This document shows positions 8,887-18,296 of a stretch of 64,000 bases of DNA, piece after piece. The notes under the pieces were generated by a model. It saw only the letters and a list, made by a program, of their open reading frames with translations, did not search any database and was not told the origin of the DNA. The DNA is taken from the NCBI RefSeq assembly GCF_000374145.1, contig NZ_KB893653.1:1225923-1289922 (forward strand). The letters are read 5' to 3'. Both the position numbers and the translations under genes were made by a program. Origin of the DNA: Neomegalonema perideroedes DSM 15528 (lineage in GTDB: Bacteria > Pseudomonadota > Alphaproteobacteria > Rhodobacterales > Rhodobacteraceae). Every line of letters starts with the position of its first letter. Position 1 is the first letter of the stretch.

Positions 8887-11800
8887 ATGAGCAAGATCCC
8901 CCCGCGCCAAACCCAGCCCCTCACGCCCGCCCTGACGCCGGGGCGCATCGCCGTGGGCGGGGCGCCCGAAGGCTACGACGCCCTTCTGCTGATCCGGCTC
9001 GTCGAGCGGGCCAAAGGGCCTGTTCTGCATGTCGCGCGGGACGACGCCCGCATGGCCGCCATGGAGACCGCCCTTGGGGTGGTCGCGCCGGGAACCCCGG
9101 TCTTCAAGCTGCCCGCGTGGGATTGCCTGCCCTATGACCGGCTCTCGCCCAATCCGGGGGTGGCGGCGGAGCGTCTGGCGACGCTCGCCCAGCTCGCCGA
9201 GGGCTTCGACCGGCCTTGCGTGATTCTGACCACGGTGAATTCGGCGGTTCAGCGCGTGCCGCCCCGCGAGAGCCTGCGCCGCGCGCGCTTCGCGGCGGAT
9301 GTGGGCTCGCGGATCGACCTCGACCGGCTTCAGGCCTTCTTCGCGGAGAACGGCTATGTGCGGGCGAGCTCGGTGGCCGAGCCCGGCGATTACGCCGTCC
9401 GGGGCGGCGTGATCGACGCCTTCCCGCCCGGATTTGAAAAGCCGGTGCGGCTCGACCTCTTCGGCGACGTGCTGGAGAGCCTGAAAAGCTTCGATCCCGA
9501 GACCCAGCGCAGCGAAGGCAAATTGCAGCGTCTGGAATTGGCGCCGATCTCCGAGACGCCTTTGACTCCGGCTTCGATCAAGCTTTTCCGTCAGCGCTAC
9601 CGCGAGACCTTCGGCGCGGCGGGCGACGATCCGCTTTACGAAGCCGTCTCCGAGGGCCGCCGCCATCAGGGCATGGAGCATTGGCTCGCCTTCTTCCATG
9701 AGGGCCTTGAGACGCTCTTCGATTATCTGCCCGAAGGCGCCCCCGTCTCGCTCGACCATCAGGCCGAGGAGGCGCGGGAATCGCGCATGGAGGTGGTGCG
9801 CGATCATTATGAAAACCGCCGTCAGGCCCTCGACAAGCCGAGCATCGGCGGCTCGCCCTATCGCCCCGCGACGCCTTCCTCGCTCTATCTGACCGATACG
9901 GACTGGACCGCCGCTCTGGCGGATCGGGCGGTGCGCGGCTTCTCGCCTTTTCCTCTGGGCGCGGGGCCGAACCTCACGGATGCGGGCGGGCGTCTGGGCC
10001 GCGACTTCGCCCCGGAGCGGCTTCAGGAGAAGATCAACCTCTTCGACGCCCTCGTCGCCCACGCCCGCGAGCGGATGAAGTCGGGACGCCGGGTGGTGCT
10101 GGCGGCCTATTCCGAGGGCTCGCGCGAGCGCATGGGCGGCTTGCTGGAGGATCACGGACTCAAAACCGCGATTCTGCCGCGCTGGGGCGATCTCCCGGCG
10201 GCGAAGGAGGCGGGCGAGACGGCGCGTCTGCTGGTCTGGCCGCTGGAGCATGGCTTTGAAACCGACGATCTCGCGGTGATCTCGGAGCAGGACATCCTCG
10301 GCGACCGCCTCGTGCGGGCGGCGCGCAAGAAGCGCCGGGCGGATAACTTCATCTCCGAGGCGGCGAGCATCTCGCCGGGGGATCTGGTGGTGCATGTCGA
10401 GCATGGCGTGGGGCGCTATCTCGGCTTGCAGACGCTGAAGACCGACGGCGCCGAACGCGATTATCTCGCGCTGGAATATGCGGGCGAGGGCAATTCCAAG
10501 CTTTACGTCCCGGTCGAGAACATCGAACTGCTCTCGCGCTTCGGCTCCGCCACGGAGGGCGTGCAACTCGACCGCCTCGGCGGCGGCGCCTGGCAGGCCC
10601 GCAAGGCGCGGCTCAAGAAACAGGTGCTGGAGATCGCCGAGCGCCTGATCCGCGTGGCGGCGGAGCGTCGCTTGCGGACGGCGGAGGCCTATCATCCGGC
10701 TTCGGGGCTGTTTGAGGAATTCTGCGCCCGCTTCCCCTATCAGGAGACCGACGACCAGCTTGCGGCCATCTCCGACGTGCTGGGCGATATGTCCTCGGGC
10801 CGCCCGATGGACCGGCTCGTCTGCGGCGACGTGGGATTCGGCAAGACCGAAGTCGCCTTGCGGGCGGCTTTCGTGGCGGCCATGGAGGGGGCTCAGGTGG
10901 CGGTGATCGCCCCGACGACCCTGCTCGCGCGCCAGCATGCGAAGAACTTCGAAAACCGCTTCCGGGGCTTTCCGCTTCAGGTGCGCGATCTCTCGCGCTT
11001 CACCTCGGCGAAATCGGCCTCCGACACGAAATCCGGCCTGCGCGAGGGGACGGTGGACGTGGTGGTCGGCACTCATGCGCTTTTGGCCAAAGACATCAGC
11101 TTCAAACGGCTCGGCCTGCTCATCATCGACGAGGAGCAGCATTTCGGCGTGAAGCATAAGGAGCGGCTCAAAGAGCTGAAATCCGACGTCCATGTGCTGA
11201 CCATGACCGCCACGCCCATTCCGCGCACTTTGCAGATGGCCATGACGGGGGTGCGCGAGCTTTCGCTCATCGCGACGCCGCCGGTGGATCGTCTGGCGAT
11301 CCGAACCTATGTCGGGCCTTATGATCCGGTCACCGCGCGCGAGGCTCTGCTCCGCGAGAAATATCGCGGCGGCCAGAGTTTTTACGTCGCGCCGCGCATC
11401 GCGGATCTGGCGGCCATCGAGGAATTCCTCCGCGAGCATGTGCCGGAGGTGAAATTAGCGGTGGCTCATGGCCAGATGGCCGCCGGGGCGCTCGACGAGA
11501 TCATGAACGCCTTCTATGACGGCGCTTACGACGTTCTGCTCGCGACGACCATCGTGGAATCCGGCCTCGACATCCCGACGGCCAATACTTTGATCGTCCA
11601 TCGGGCCGACATGTTCGGCCTCGCGCAGCTCTATCAGATCCGGGGGCGCGTCGGACGGGCCAAAACCCGCGCCTACGCCTATCTCACCACCCAGCCGCGC
11701 AAGGCTCTGACGCCTGCGGCGGAGAAGCGGCTCAAGGCTCTGGCTTCGCTGGATTCGCTGGGAGCGGGCTTCACGCTGGCGAGCCACGACCTCGACATTC

Positions 11801-12558
11801 GCGGCGCGGGCAATCTGCTCGGCGAGGAGCAATCCGGCCATATCCGCGAGGTCGGCTTCGAGCTGTATCAGGACATGCTGCAAGAGGCTCTGGAGCGCAT
11901 GCGCTCGGGCGAGACGGATCTCCCCGAATCCGCCGAAGTCTGGTCGCCGCAGATCAATCTGGGCGTGGCGGCGCTCATCCCGGAGAGCTATGCGGCGGAT
12001 CTCGACGTGCGTCTGGGGCTTTACCGCCGCCTCGCCTCTCTGGAGGAGGGCGCGGAGCTGGAGGGCTTCGCCGCCGAGCTGCATGACCGCTTCGGCCCGC
12101 CGCCGCCGGAGGTCGAGGGGCTGATGAAGCTCATCCGGCTGAAGGGGCTTTGTCGGCGGGCGGGAATCGCCAAGCTGGACGGCGGCCCCAAGGGGGCCTC
12201 GATCTCCTTCCGCGAGGGCGCGGTGAAGAATCCGGCGGGCGTGGCCTCATGGGCGATGCGTCAGGGGGCTCTGGCGCGGCTGAAGCCGGATTCCTCTCTG
12301 GTGGTCCTGCGCGATTGGGAGACGCCGGAAGCCCGGCTCAAGGGCGCGCTGACTTTGGCGCGGGAGCTGGTCAAGGCCGCCGAATCCACGGAGACCGACG
12401 TGCTCAAGGCGCCGCCTCCGCCGCCGAAAGCGCCGCCGCCCAAGCATCTGGCGCCGCCGAAATCCCCGACGCCGCCCGCCCCTCAGCGGAATTCGCTCGG
12501 CGTGACGCGGGTGGTTCCGCGCGGCTCATGGCGGGGCGGGCCGCGTTCGGGACGCTGA
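8887..12558 (+). CDS. mfd: Transcription-repair coupling factor Mfd
   Basis: Removes RNA polymerase stalled at DNA damage and recruits UvrA. The 1223-residue protein has the UvrB-like N-terminal domain, the RNA-polymerase-interacting CarD-like domain (SPGDLVVHVEHGVGRYLG, near residue 495), the translocase with Walker A CGDVGFGKTEV (near 646), DEEQHFG (near 748), TMTATPIPRTL and the RecG-like TRG region RGRVGRAKTRAYAY, and the C-terminal UvrA-masking TRCF domain. The last 50 residues are an extra tail very rich in proline and lysine, followed by basic residues, beyond the usual end. Start ATG at 8887. Confidence 0.98.
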   Translation: MSKIPPRQTQPLTPALTPGRIAVGGAPEGYDALLLIRLVERAKGPVLHVARDDARMAAMETALGVVAPGTPVFKLPAWDCLPYDRLSPNPGVAAERLATLAQLAEGFDRPCVILTTVNSAVQRVPPRESLRRARFAADVGSRIDLDRLQAFFAENGYVRASSVAEPGDYAVRGGVIDAFPPGFEKPVRLDLFGDVLESLKSFDPETQRSEGKLQRLELAPISETPLTPASIKLFRQRYRETFGAAGDDPLYEAVSEGRRHQGMEHWLAFFHEGLETLFDYLPEGAPVSLDHQAEEARESRMEVVRDHYENRRQALDKPSIGGSPYRPATPSSLYLTDTDWTAALADRAVRGFSPFPLGAGPNLTDAGGRLGRDFAPERLQEKINLFDALVAHARERMKSGRRVVLAAYSEGSRERMGGLLEDHGLKTAILPRWGDLPAAKEAGETARLLVWPLEHGFETDDLAVISEQDILGDRLVRAARKKRRADNFISEAASISPGDLVVHVEHGVGRYLGLQTLKTDGAERDYLALEYAGEGNSKLYVPVENIELLSRFGSATEGVQLDRLGGGAWQARKARLKKQVLEIAERLIRVAAERRLRTAEAYHPASGLFEEFCARFPYQETDDQLAAISDVLGDMSSGRPMDRLVCGDVGFGKTEVALRAAFVAAMEGAQVAVIAPTTLLARQHAKNFENRFRGFPLQVRDLSRFTSAKSASDTKSGLREGTVDVVVGTHALLAKDISFKRLGLLIIDEEQHFGVKHKERLKELKSDVHVLTMTATPIPRTLQMAMTGVRELSLIATPPVDRLAIRTYVGPYDPVTAREALLREKYRGGQSFYVAPRIADLAAIEEFLREHVPEVKLAVAHGQMAAGALDEIMNAFYDGAYDVLLATTIVESGLDIPTANTLIVHRADMFGLAQLYQIRGRVGRAKTRAYAYLTTQPRKALTPAAEKRLKALASLDSLGAGFTLASHDLDIRGAGNLLGEEQSGHIREVGFELYQDMLQEALERMRSGETDLPESAEVWSPQINLGVAALIPESYAADLDVRLGLYRRLASLEEGAELEGFAAELHDRFGPPPPEVEGLMKLIRLKGLCRRAGIAKLDGGPKGASISFREGAVKNPAGVASWAMRQGALARLKPDSSLVVLRDWETPEARLKGALTLARELVKAAESTETDVLKAPPPPPKAPPPKHLAPPKSPTPPAPQRNSLGVTRVVPRGSWRGGPRSGR

Positions 12559-12566
12559 AGGACGAA

Positions 12567-12590
12567 GCGCCTCCGCCAAGGCGGAGGCGT
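12567..12590. terminator. Stem-loop between convergent genes
   Basis: GCGCCTCCGCC (12567-12577) pairs with GGCGGAGGCGT (12580-12590). It lies between the converging mfd and the I78-like gene and could serve both strands. There is no clear T-tract. Confidence 0.55.
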
Positions 12591-12600
12591 CTTCCGAAGC

Positions 12601-12927
12601 TCAGACGCAATCGATGGAGCGGATCGCATTGGTGGTTTTGTTGAAGATCACCGTCTGACGGTCCAGCCGGAAATCCATGGTCATGGGGTCTCCCTCGCCG
12701 ACGACGCGCCGCGCGACGCCCTCCGGCGCGGCGGGCAGGGCGGAGAGCGGCCCGCCGACGTAGCTCTGAAGGGCGGCGGCCTGACAGAGATCCTCGGAGG
12801 GCTGCGCGAGCTCGGTCGGCGGCGCCGGGACGGGGCGCGGCGTCGGCGCCTGAGCGCTCTGCCGGTTGCAGGCGGGGAGCGCGAGGAGCGCGACGCCGAG
12901 CGCGGCGAAGACGAAGGGTTTCATCAT
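12601..12927 (-). CDS. I78-family peptidase inhibitor-like lipoprotein
   Basis: A 108-residue protein with a lipoprotein signal, ending LALPAC at residues 19-24, then a short Pro-rich linker and a compact domain: DLCQAAALQSYVG, VARRVVGEGDPMTMDFR, LDRQTVIFN and a final IRSIDCV. Two cysteines bracketing a VG...R.....T.D.R..R pattern with a C-terminal D-C fit the I78 peptidase-inhibitor family, small periplasmic proteins. The start ATG at 12927 (another ATG follows directly at 12924) is 6 bases after AGGAGG; an upstream ATG at 12999 lacks the signal peptide at the N-terminus. The target protease is unknown. Confidence 0.72.
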   Translation of the reverse strand: MMKPFVFAALGVALLALPACNRQSAQAPTPRPVPAPPTELAQPSEDLCQAAALQSYVGGPLSALPAAPEGVARRVVGEGDPMTMDFRLDRQTVIFNKTTNAIRSIDCV

Positions 12928-13031
12928 GGGGGGCCTCCTGAGGCTTGAATGGGGAACTTCGACCCGCCAAGCATAAGGCCCGCGTTCTTCTCCGCCCAAG
13001 AGGTTTCCCCTCGGCCGTCAGAGATTAAGTC

Positions 13032-13277
13032 CTATCTGAGAATCGGCTCGTTCGCCGTCTCCGGCGCGTCGCCGCTTGGGATGGACTTGGGCGGCGGCGG
13101 GCGCGGCGAAACCGGGACTCCGAATTCAGGCGCGCTATAGGCCGGGGGCGGGTTCGTCGGGTTCTTAAGGGGCTTCTGGTCGTTCCCGGATTGAGGAAAA
13201 CCGTCCAGGACGGATTGAGCGGCCGCAGGTTGCGCGGATAAAAGCGCGCCGAAGGCGAGGAGAAGCGGAAACTTCAT
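13032..13277 (-). CDS. Small proline-rich exported protein, function unknown
   Basis: An 81-residue protein. MKFPLLLAFGALLSAQPAAAQ is a clear Sec signal peptide; the mature 60 residues are rich in Pro, Asn and Ser (NPTNPPPAYS, PRPPPPKS) and look disordered. The start at 13277 follows GAAAGGA; an upstream in-frame ATG at 13367 is less likely. It lies upstream of the I78-like gene on the same strand, 104 bases apart. No family recognised. Confidence 0.55.
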   Translation of the reverse strand: MKFPLLLAFGALLSAQPAAAQSVLDGFPQSGNDQKPLKNPTNPPPAYSAPEFGVPVSPRPPPPKSIPSGDAPETANEPILR

Positions 13278-13443
13278 CGCGACAGTCCTTTCAATGCGTT
13301 CGGATCGACGAGGCGGGCGGAGGAGCGCAAAGGCCCCGCGCCCGATCTTCGTTCTATGTAAGAGCAATTCGTTGCGCGTAAAGGGCGTGGAGACGCATGG
13401 GCTCCACCATGAATTAAGGAGGTCCGGAGAGCGAGGAGCCGCC

Positions 13444-14289
13444 TCAGGCCTCCGGGCGGAGCCATTCCCCCGACCAGCGCCCCCGGAAGCCCTCGACCGC
13501 CAGACGCGGCGTCAGCCATTCGAGCAGCGTCGCGGCCTCCTGCGCGAATCCATAGGGCGGATTCACCACCGTCATCCCGGTGCCGGTCAGGCCCGGAGCC
13601 TCCGGCGGCGCGAAATCCAGACGCAGATCCAGAACCGGCGCCGAGACCTCCTGAAGCGCCTCCAGAAATCCGGCGTCGGCGCCGCCCGTCTTGATGGGCC
13701 GCCAGAGCAGCCAGACCCCCGAGGAGAAGCGCTTCAGCCCCGCCTTCAGTCCTTTGACCATGCGTTCATATTCGTCTTTGCGCTCGAAGGGCGGATCCAC
13801 GAGGATCAGCCCGCGCCGCGAGGTCGGCGGCAGAAAGGCGCTCAGAGCGTCGTAGCCGTCCATGTGATAGGCCCGCGCGCGGGCGAAAGGCTTCAAAGCC
13901 TCCTCCAGAAGCGGAATCTCCTCAGGATGCAGCTCGCAGGCCATGACCCGGTCTCCGGGGCGCGTCAGCCGCGCCAAGAGCCAGGGCGAACCCGGATAAA
14001 ACCGCCGCTCGGGCTGGCCGGCGTTGAGTTCGTCCAGCGCGTCGAGATAGGGATCGAGCAGCGGATGGGGCGCCGGATCCTCCAGAACCTTCTGGATTCC
14101 GCCGCGCCATTCGCCGCCGCGCAGGGCGCGCTCGTCCATCACGAGATCGAAGAGGCCCGCGCCCGCATGGCTGTCCAGCGCGAGGAAGGGCTTGTCCTTG
14201 CGCGTCATGGCCAGCAAAGCCCGGCAGAGCAGAGCGTGCTTCACCACGTCGGCGGCGTTGCCCGCATGATAGGCGTGGCGGTAATTCAC
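13444..14289 (-). CDS. rlmJ: 23S rRNA (adenine(2030)-N6)-methyltransferase RlmJ
   Basis: N6-methylates A2030 (E. coli numbering) of 23S rRNA using S-adenosylmethionine. The 281-residue protein begins NYRHAYHAGNAADVVKH, the diagnostic RlmJ N-terminus, and has SHAGAGLFDL (SAM pocket) and the catalytic DPPFE in LILVDPPFERKDEY. The length equals the family norm. The start is GTG at 14289, which gives the expected second residue onwards; no earlier start fits. Confidence 0.95.
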   Translation of the reverse strand: MNYRHAYHAGNAADVVKHALLCRALLAMTRKDKPFLALDSHAGAGLFDLVMDERALRGGEWRGGIQKVLEDPAPHPLLDPYLDALDELNAGQPERRFYPGSPWLLARLTRPGDRVMACELHPEEIPLLEEALKPFARARAYHMDGYDALSAFLPPTSRRGLILVDPPFERKDEYERMVKGLKAGLKRFSSGVWLLWRPIKTGGADAGFLEALQEVSAPVLDLRLDFAPPEAPGLTGTGMTVVNPPYGFAQEAATLLEWLTPRLAVEGFRGRWSGEWLRPEA

Positions 14290-14497
14290 GGCGCGAGTCC
14301 CTGTAAGGCGTCCGGCGAAGCCGCGGGCGAGGCCAGAAGGCGAGCGCCTTGGCTATGATGCGTCTGGATAGGGATCATCTTTAACTCTCGGTAACCACAA
14401 GCGTTCAAATCTGCGGGGAACCCGCGCGGAGACGCCGCGCTTTACGCCGCAGGCTCGTCCCCTCGCAAGCCGCGCGGCGTGTTTTCGGAGCCGCCCG

Positions 14498-15211
14498 ATG
14501 CGCATTTCTCCTGTTCTTCTCCGCTTTCTGGGCGGCGTGGTCCTGACTCTCGCCGCCGCTCAGGCTCAGGCCCAGACTGCTTACATCGTCGCCGGGGGTC
14601 TGCCGACCATCCGCAGCGGCGATCCGTCGATCTATAAGCCTATCGACCTCGCGTCCACCGGTTCGCTCGCGGTCTCCTCCCTCGACCGCAGCATGGCGCC
14701 GGGCGACGGGATTTACCGGCCCATCGTGCCCGCCTCCTCCACGCCGCAGATGGCGGGGGACGTGCGCGGGCCTTGGGGCGTCTCTTCGAACCGCTTCGCC
14801 ACGGATCTCTGTCTGGCGGTGTTTCAGGAGGCGAACGCCGAGCGCCGCAAGCGGGGCCTGCGTCCTCTGACGCCGGATTTCGCGCTCGCCAAGGCCGCCG
14901 GCGCCCATGCCGCGGATATGATCTCCGGCGATTTCTTCGGCCATTTCGCGCCCGACGGCCGCGCTCTGAAAGAGCGCCTCCAGCAGAACGCCGTCCCCGC
15001 CTATGAGGAGGTGGCTGAAAATCTCTGGGAGGCTCAGGGCCGCATCAACTGGACCATTCCCGATAATCAGCGCCGCGCGATTCAGGATTGGCTCAACAGC
15101 GACAAAGGCCATCGCGAGGCCCTTCTGGACGCCAATCTCTTCACGGCGGGCGTGGGCGTGGCCATCCGCGACGGACGCATCGCCGTGGCGATGATGCTCG
15201 CGCGGCCCTGA
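14498..15211 (+). CDS. CAP/SCP-domain (YkwD-like) exported protein
   Basis: A 237-residue protein with a signal peptide (MRISPVLLRFLGGVVLTLAA...AQAQA) and a C-terminal CAP domain from about residue 105: FQEANAERRKRGLRPL, HAADMISGDFFGHFAPDG, AENLW and GHREALLDANLFTAGVGVA, all typical of the bacterial YkwD/SCP group. The linker holds two similar segments, SGDPSIYKPI and PGDGIYRPI. Function in bacteria is mostly unknown (wall or extracellular). The ATG at 14498 follows GGAG. It is divergent from rlmJ. Confidence 0.85.
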   Translation: MRISPVLLRFLGGVVLTLAAAQAQAQTAYIVAGGLPTIRSGDPSIYKPIDLASTGSLAVSSLDRSMAPGDGIYRPIVPASSTPQMAGDVRGPWGVSSNRFATDLCLAVFQEANAERRKRGLRPLTPDFALAKAAGAHAADMISGDFFGHFAPDGRALKERLQQNAVPAYEEVAENLWEAQGRINWTIPDNQRRAIQDWLNSDKGHREALLDANLFTAGVGVAIRDGRIAVAMMLARP

Positions 15212-15234
15212 GCCTCGCCTGATCTCCGAAACAG

Positions 15235-15270
15235 ACGCCGCGCGGAGCCCTCCGCGCGGCGTTTGCTTTC
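15235..15270. terminator. Strong hairpin terminator between the CAP gene and purA
   Basis: A perfect 12-bp stem, ACGCCGCGCGGA (15235-15246) with TCCGCGCGGCGT (15251-15262), a GCCC loop and a T-rich tail. It lies between convergent genes. Confidence 0.8.
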
Positions 15271-15272
15271 GT

Positions 15273-16577
15273 TCAGCGGGAATCGGAGCCCGCGAAAGGA
15301 TCGGTGACGAGAATCGTGTCCTCGCGCTCGGGGCTGGTGGAGAGCAGCGCCACCGGGCAGTCGATCAGCTCCTCCAGCCGCTTGACGTATTTGATCGCGG
15401 CGGCGGGCAGATCCGCCCAGCGCCGCGCGCCCTGCGTGCTTTCCGACCAGCCGGGGAGAGTCTCGTAGATCGGCTTGGCTTTGGCCTGAAGCGCGGCGGC
15501 GGTCGGGAGATGATCGTGGCGGACGCCGTCGATCTCATAGCCCACGCCGATCCTGATTTCGTCCAGACCATCCAGAACGTCGAGCTTGGTCAGGGCGATC
15601 CCATGGATTCCGGCGGTGGCGATGGTCTGACGGACCAGAGCCGCGTCGAACCAGCCGCAGCGGCGCTTGCGCCCCGTGACGGTGCCGAATTCATGGCCCC
15701 GCTCGCCGAGCCGCTCGCCGATGGCGTCGAAAAGCTCGGTGGGGAAGGGGCCAGCGCCGACGCGCGTGGTGTAGGCTTTGGCGATGCCGAGCACGTAGCC
15801 CACGGCGCCCGGACCCATGCCCGAGCCGCTGGCGGCTTGTCCGGCCATGGTGTTGGAGGAGGTCACATAGGGGTAAGTGCCGAAATCCACGTCGAGCAAG
15901 GCGCCCTGCGCGCCCTCGAAGAGCACTTTCGCGCCCTGTTTGCGCAATTCCGAAAGCCGCAGCCAGACCGGCGCCGCGAAAGGCAGCACCTGCGGCGCGA
16001 TCTCCTCCAGCGCGGCCTTGAGCGCGGCCCGGTCGATGGGCGCGGCGCCGAGGCCTTTGCGGAGGGCGTCGTGATGGGCGAGGAAGCGGTCGAGCCGCGC
16101 CTCCAGCGTCTCGGGATCGGCGAGATCCGCCAGACGAATCGCGCGGCGGCCCGCCTTATCCTCATAGGCCGGGCCGATGCCGCGTCCGGTGGTGCCGATG
16201 CGGCTGGCGCCGGCGGCTTCTTCGCGCATCTGGTCCAGCTCGCGATGCGGCGGCAGAATCAGCGGCGTGTTCTCGGCGATGAAGAGCTTGTCCGGCCCGA
16301 TATGCACGCCCTGAGCGCCCAGCTTCGCGATCTCCGCGAGCAGCGCCCAAGGATCCAGCACCACGCCGTTGCCGATGAAGGAGAGCTTGCCGCCCCGCAC
16401 CACGCCCGAAGGCAGAAGCGACAGCTTATAGGTCTGGTTGCCGATGACGAGCGTATGGCCCGCATTATGGCCGCCCTGAAAGCGCACGACGGCGTCGGCG
16501 CGCTCTGAGAGCCAGTCCACGATCTTCCCCTTGCCCTCGTCGCCCCATTGGGCGCCGATGACCGCCACATTCGACAT
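15273..16577 (-). CDS. purA: Adenylosuccinate synthetase
   Basis: Makes adenylosuccinate from IMP and aspartate with GTP, the first AMP-specific step. The 434-residue protein starts [21 protein letters not shown], with the P-loop GDEGKGK at residues 12-18, and contains [30 protein letters not shown] and [11 protein letters not shown], all PurA signatures. Length is normal. The start ATG at 16577 follows AGGAAAGG. It lies apart from the purMN cluster. Confidence 0.98.
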   Translation of the reverse strand: MSNVAVIGAQWGDEGKGKIVDWLSERADAVVRFQGGHNAGHTLVIGNQTYKLSLLPSGVVRGGKLSFIGNGVVLDPWALLAEIAKLGAQGVHIGPDKLFIAENTPLILPPHRELDQMREEAAGASRIGTTGRGIGPAYEDKAGRRAIRLADLADPETLEARLDRFLAHHDALRKGLGAAPIDRAALKAALEEIAPQVLPFAAPVWLRLSELRKQGAKVLFEGAQGALLDVDFGTYPYVTSSNTMAGQAASGSGMGPGAVGYVLGIAKAYTTRVGAGPFPTELFDAIGERLGERGHEFGTVTGRKRRCGWFDAALVRQTIATAGIHGIALTKLDVLDGLDEIRIGVGYEIDGVRHDHLPTAAALQAKAKPIYETLPGWSESTQGARRWADLPAAAIKYVKRLEELIDCPVALLSTSPEREDTILVTDPFAGSDSR

Positions 16578-16775
16578 GCGCCGTCCCTTTCCTGAGGAGT
16601 TTTTGCGCCGGATTCATAACGGCCTTCCGCGGAAAGGCGAAGGATATTTCGCGACGGGGCGCGGAAGGGCGACGTTCCGTCCCATTTTGCGCGGAAAAAG
16701 CGAAGTCCGGCGGAATTCCCGCTTGCCAAGGCGCCCGCCTCCGCCTTCCATGGCGCGAGCAAGCGGGGAGGGGTC

Positions 16776-18296
16776 ATGCTGGCTCGGATCATGACGGCGG
16801 CCTTTTGGGGAATCGAGGCGCGGGCGGTGGAGGCGCAATGTCAGCTCTCCTCCGGCTTGCCCGCCTTCAACCTCGTGGGGCTGGCGGATAAGGCCGTGGC
16901 CGAATCGAAGGAACGCGTGCGCGCGGCTCTGACCTCGCTGGGGATCGGGCTTCCGGCCAAAAGGATCACGGTGAACCTCGCGCCCGCCGATCTGCCCAAA
17001 GAGGGCTCGCATTACGATCTCCCCATAGCTCTGGCGCTGCTCGGCGCCATGGAGGCCGCCCCCGCCGAGAAGCTTTCGGAATGGCTGGCCATGGGAGAGC
17101 TGTCCTTGGACGGCGGCTTGAATCCCTCGCTCGGCGTTTTGCCCGCCGCGCTTCTGGCCGCCGAACAGGGCAGGGGGATGATTTGTCCCGCCGCTTCGGC
17201 CTCGGAGGCGGCTTGGGTGGGCGCGACCAAGGTTCTCGGAGCGCCGAGCCTGCTCAGCCTGCTGAATCATTTCAACGGACGGGCGCGGCTGACTCTCGCC
17301 AAGCCGGGGGGCGCGGCGGGCGTGGAGGCGGAGGCCGCAGGAGCCCCCGATCTGCGCGAGGTGCGCGGTCAGGAGGGCGCGAAACGCGCTTTGGAGGTCG
17401 CGGCGGCGGGCGGACATAACCTCCTGATGGTGGGGCCTCCGGGAGCGGGGAAATCCATGCTGGCGGCGCGGGCGCCGGGGCTGCTGCCGCCTCTGGAGCC
17501 GCAGGAGGCTTTAGAGGTCAGTTTGGTCCATTCGGCGGCGGGGCTGCTCAAGGAGGGGAAGGTCTCCATGCGGCGGCCTTTCCGCGCGCCGCACCACTCC
17601 GCGAGCATGGCGGCTCTGGTCGGGGGGGGACGTCGGGCGGGGCCGGGCGAGGCGAGCCTCGCGCATCGCGGGGTCTTGTTCCTCGACGAGACGCCGGAGT
17701 TTCAGCCGCAGGTTCTGGAGGCCCTGCGTCAGCCTCTGGAGACCGGGGAGATTCTGGTTTCGCGGGCTGAAGCCCATGTGCGCTATCCGGCGCGGTTTCA
17801 GCTCATCGCGGCGATGAATCCCTGTCGCTGCGGCTATCTGACCGATCCGACGCGGGCTTGCTCGCGGGCGCCGCGCTGCGGCATGGCCTATCAGGAGCGG
17901 CTTTCCGGGCCTTTCCTCGACCGCATCGACCTTCAGATCGAGGTTCCGGCCTTGCCGCTTTCCGATCTGGCGGCGCCCGCGCCCAAGGAGGGCTCGCGCG
18001 AGGCGGCGGCCCGCGTCGCCAAGGCGCGGCGCATGCAGGCCGCGCGCTTCAGGGCTCAGGGGATCAAGGCGCGGCTCAACGCCGAAGTGGGCGCGGAGGC
18101 TCTGGAGGAAGCCGTGGAGCCCGCCGCCAAGGCTCTGGCGCTGAAGGCGGCGGAGGCTCTGAGGCTCTCGGCGCGGGGCCATCTGCGCTTGCTGCGTCTG
18201 GCGCGGACATTGGCCGATCTGGAGGAGAGCGAAAGCCTCCGCCCCGGCCATGTGGCCGAGGCGGCGAGCTTCCGGCGGGCTTCCGTCGGCGGTTAG
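16776..18296 (+). CDS. YifB/ComM-family Mg-chelatase-like AAA+ ATPase
   Basis: A 506-residue protein with the N-terminal ChlI-like domain (about 20-140), AAA+ core with Walker A GPPGAGKSM (near 226-234), Walker B LFLDE, and the C-terminal Mg_chelatase_C domain with NPCRCGY and the arginine-rich CGMAYQERLSGPFLDRIDL. ComM in Haemophilus and Vibrio is a hexameric helicase that helps branch migration in natural transformation; the role in this organism is unknown. The ATG at 16776 follows GGGGAGGGG. Its stop overlaps the stop of the convergent aminopeptidase gene by a few bases. Confidence 0.92.
   Translation: MLARIMTAAFWGIEARAVEAQCQLSSGLPAFNLVGLADKAVAESKERVRAALTSLGIGLPAKRITVNLAPADLPKEGSHYDLPIALALLGAMEAAPAEKLSEWLAMGELSLDGGLNPSLGVLPAALLAAEQGRGMICPAASASEAAWVGATKVLGAPSLLSLLNHFNGRARLTLAKPGGAAGVEAEAAGAPDLREVRGQEGAKRALEVAAAGGHNLLMVGPPGAGKSMLAARAPGLLPPLEPQEALEVSLVHSAAGLLKEGKVSMRRPFRAPHHSASMAALVGGGRRAGPGEASLAHRGVLFLDETPEFQPQVLEALRQPLETGEILVSRAEAHVRYPARFQLIAAMNPCRCGYLTDPTRACSRAPRCGMAYQERLSGPFLDRIDLQIEVPALPLSDLAAPAPKEGSREAAARVAKARRMQAARFRAQGIKARLNAEVGAEALEEAVEPAAKALALKAAEALRLSARGHLRLLRLARTLADLEESESLRPGHVAEAASFRRASVGG

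Noticed and set aside
7582-11439. Long open frame of 1285 codons on the minus strand opposite mfd and an outer-membrane protein gene
   Set aside because: GC-rich codon structure of the sense genes keeps the antisense frame open; composition is Arg/His/Gly-rich and no family or start signal is visible.
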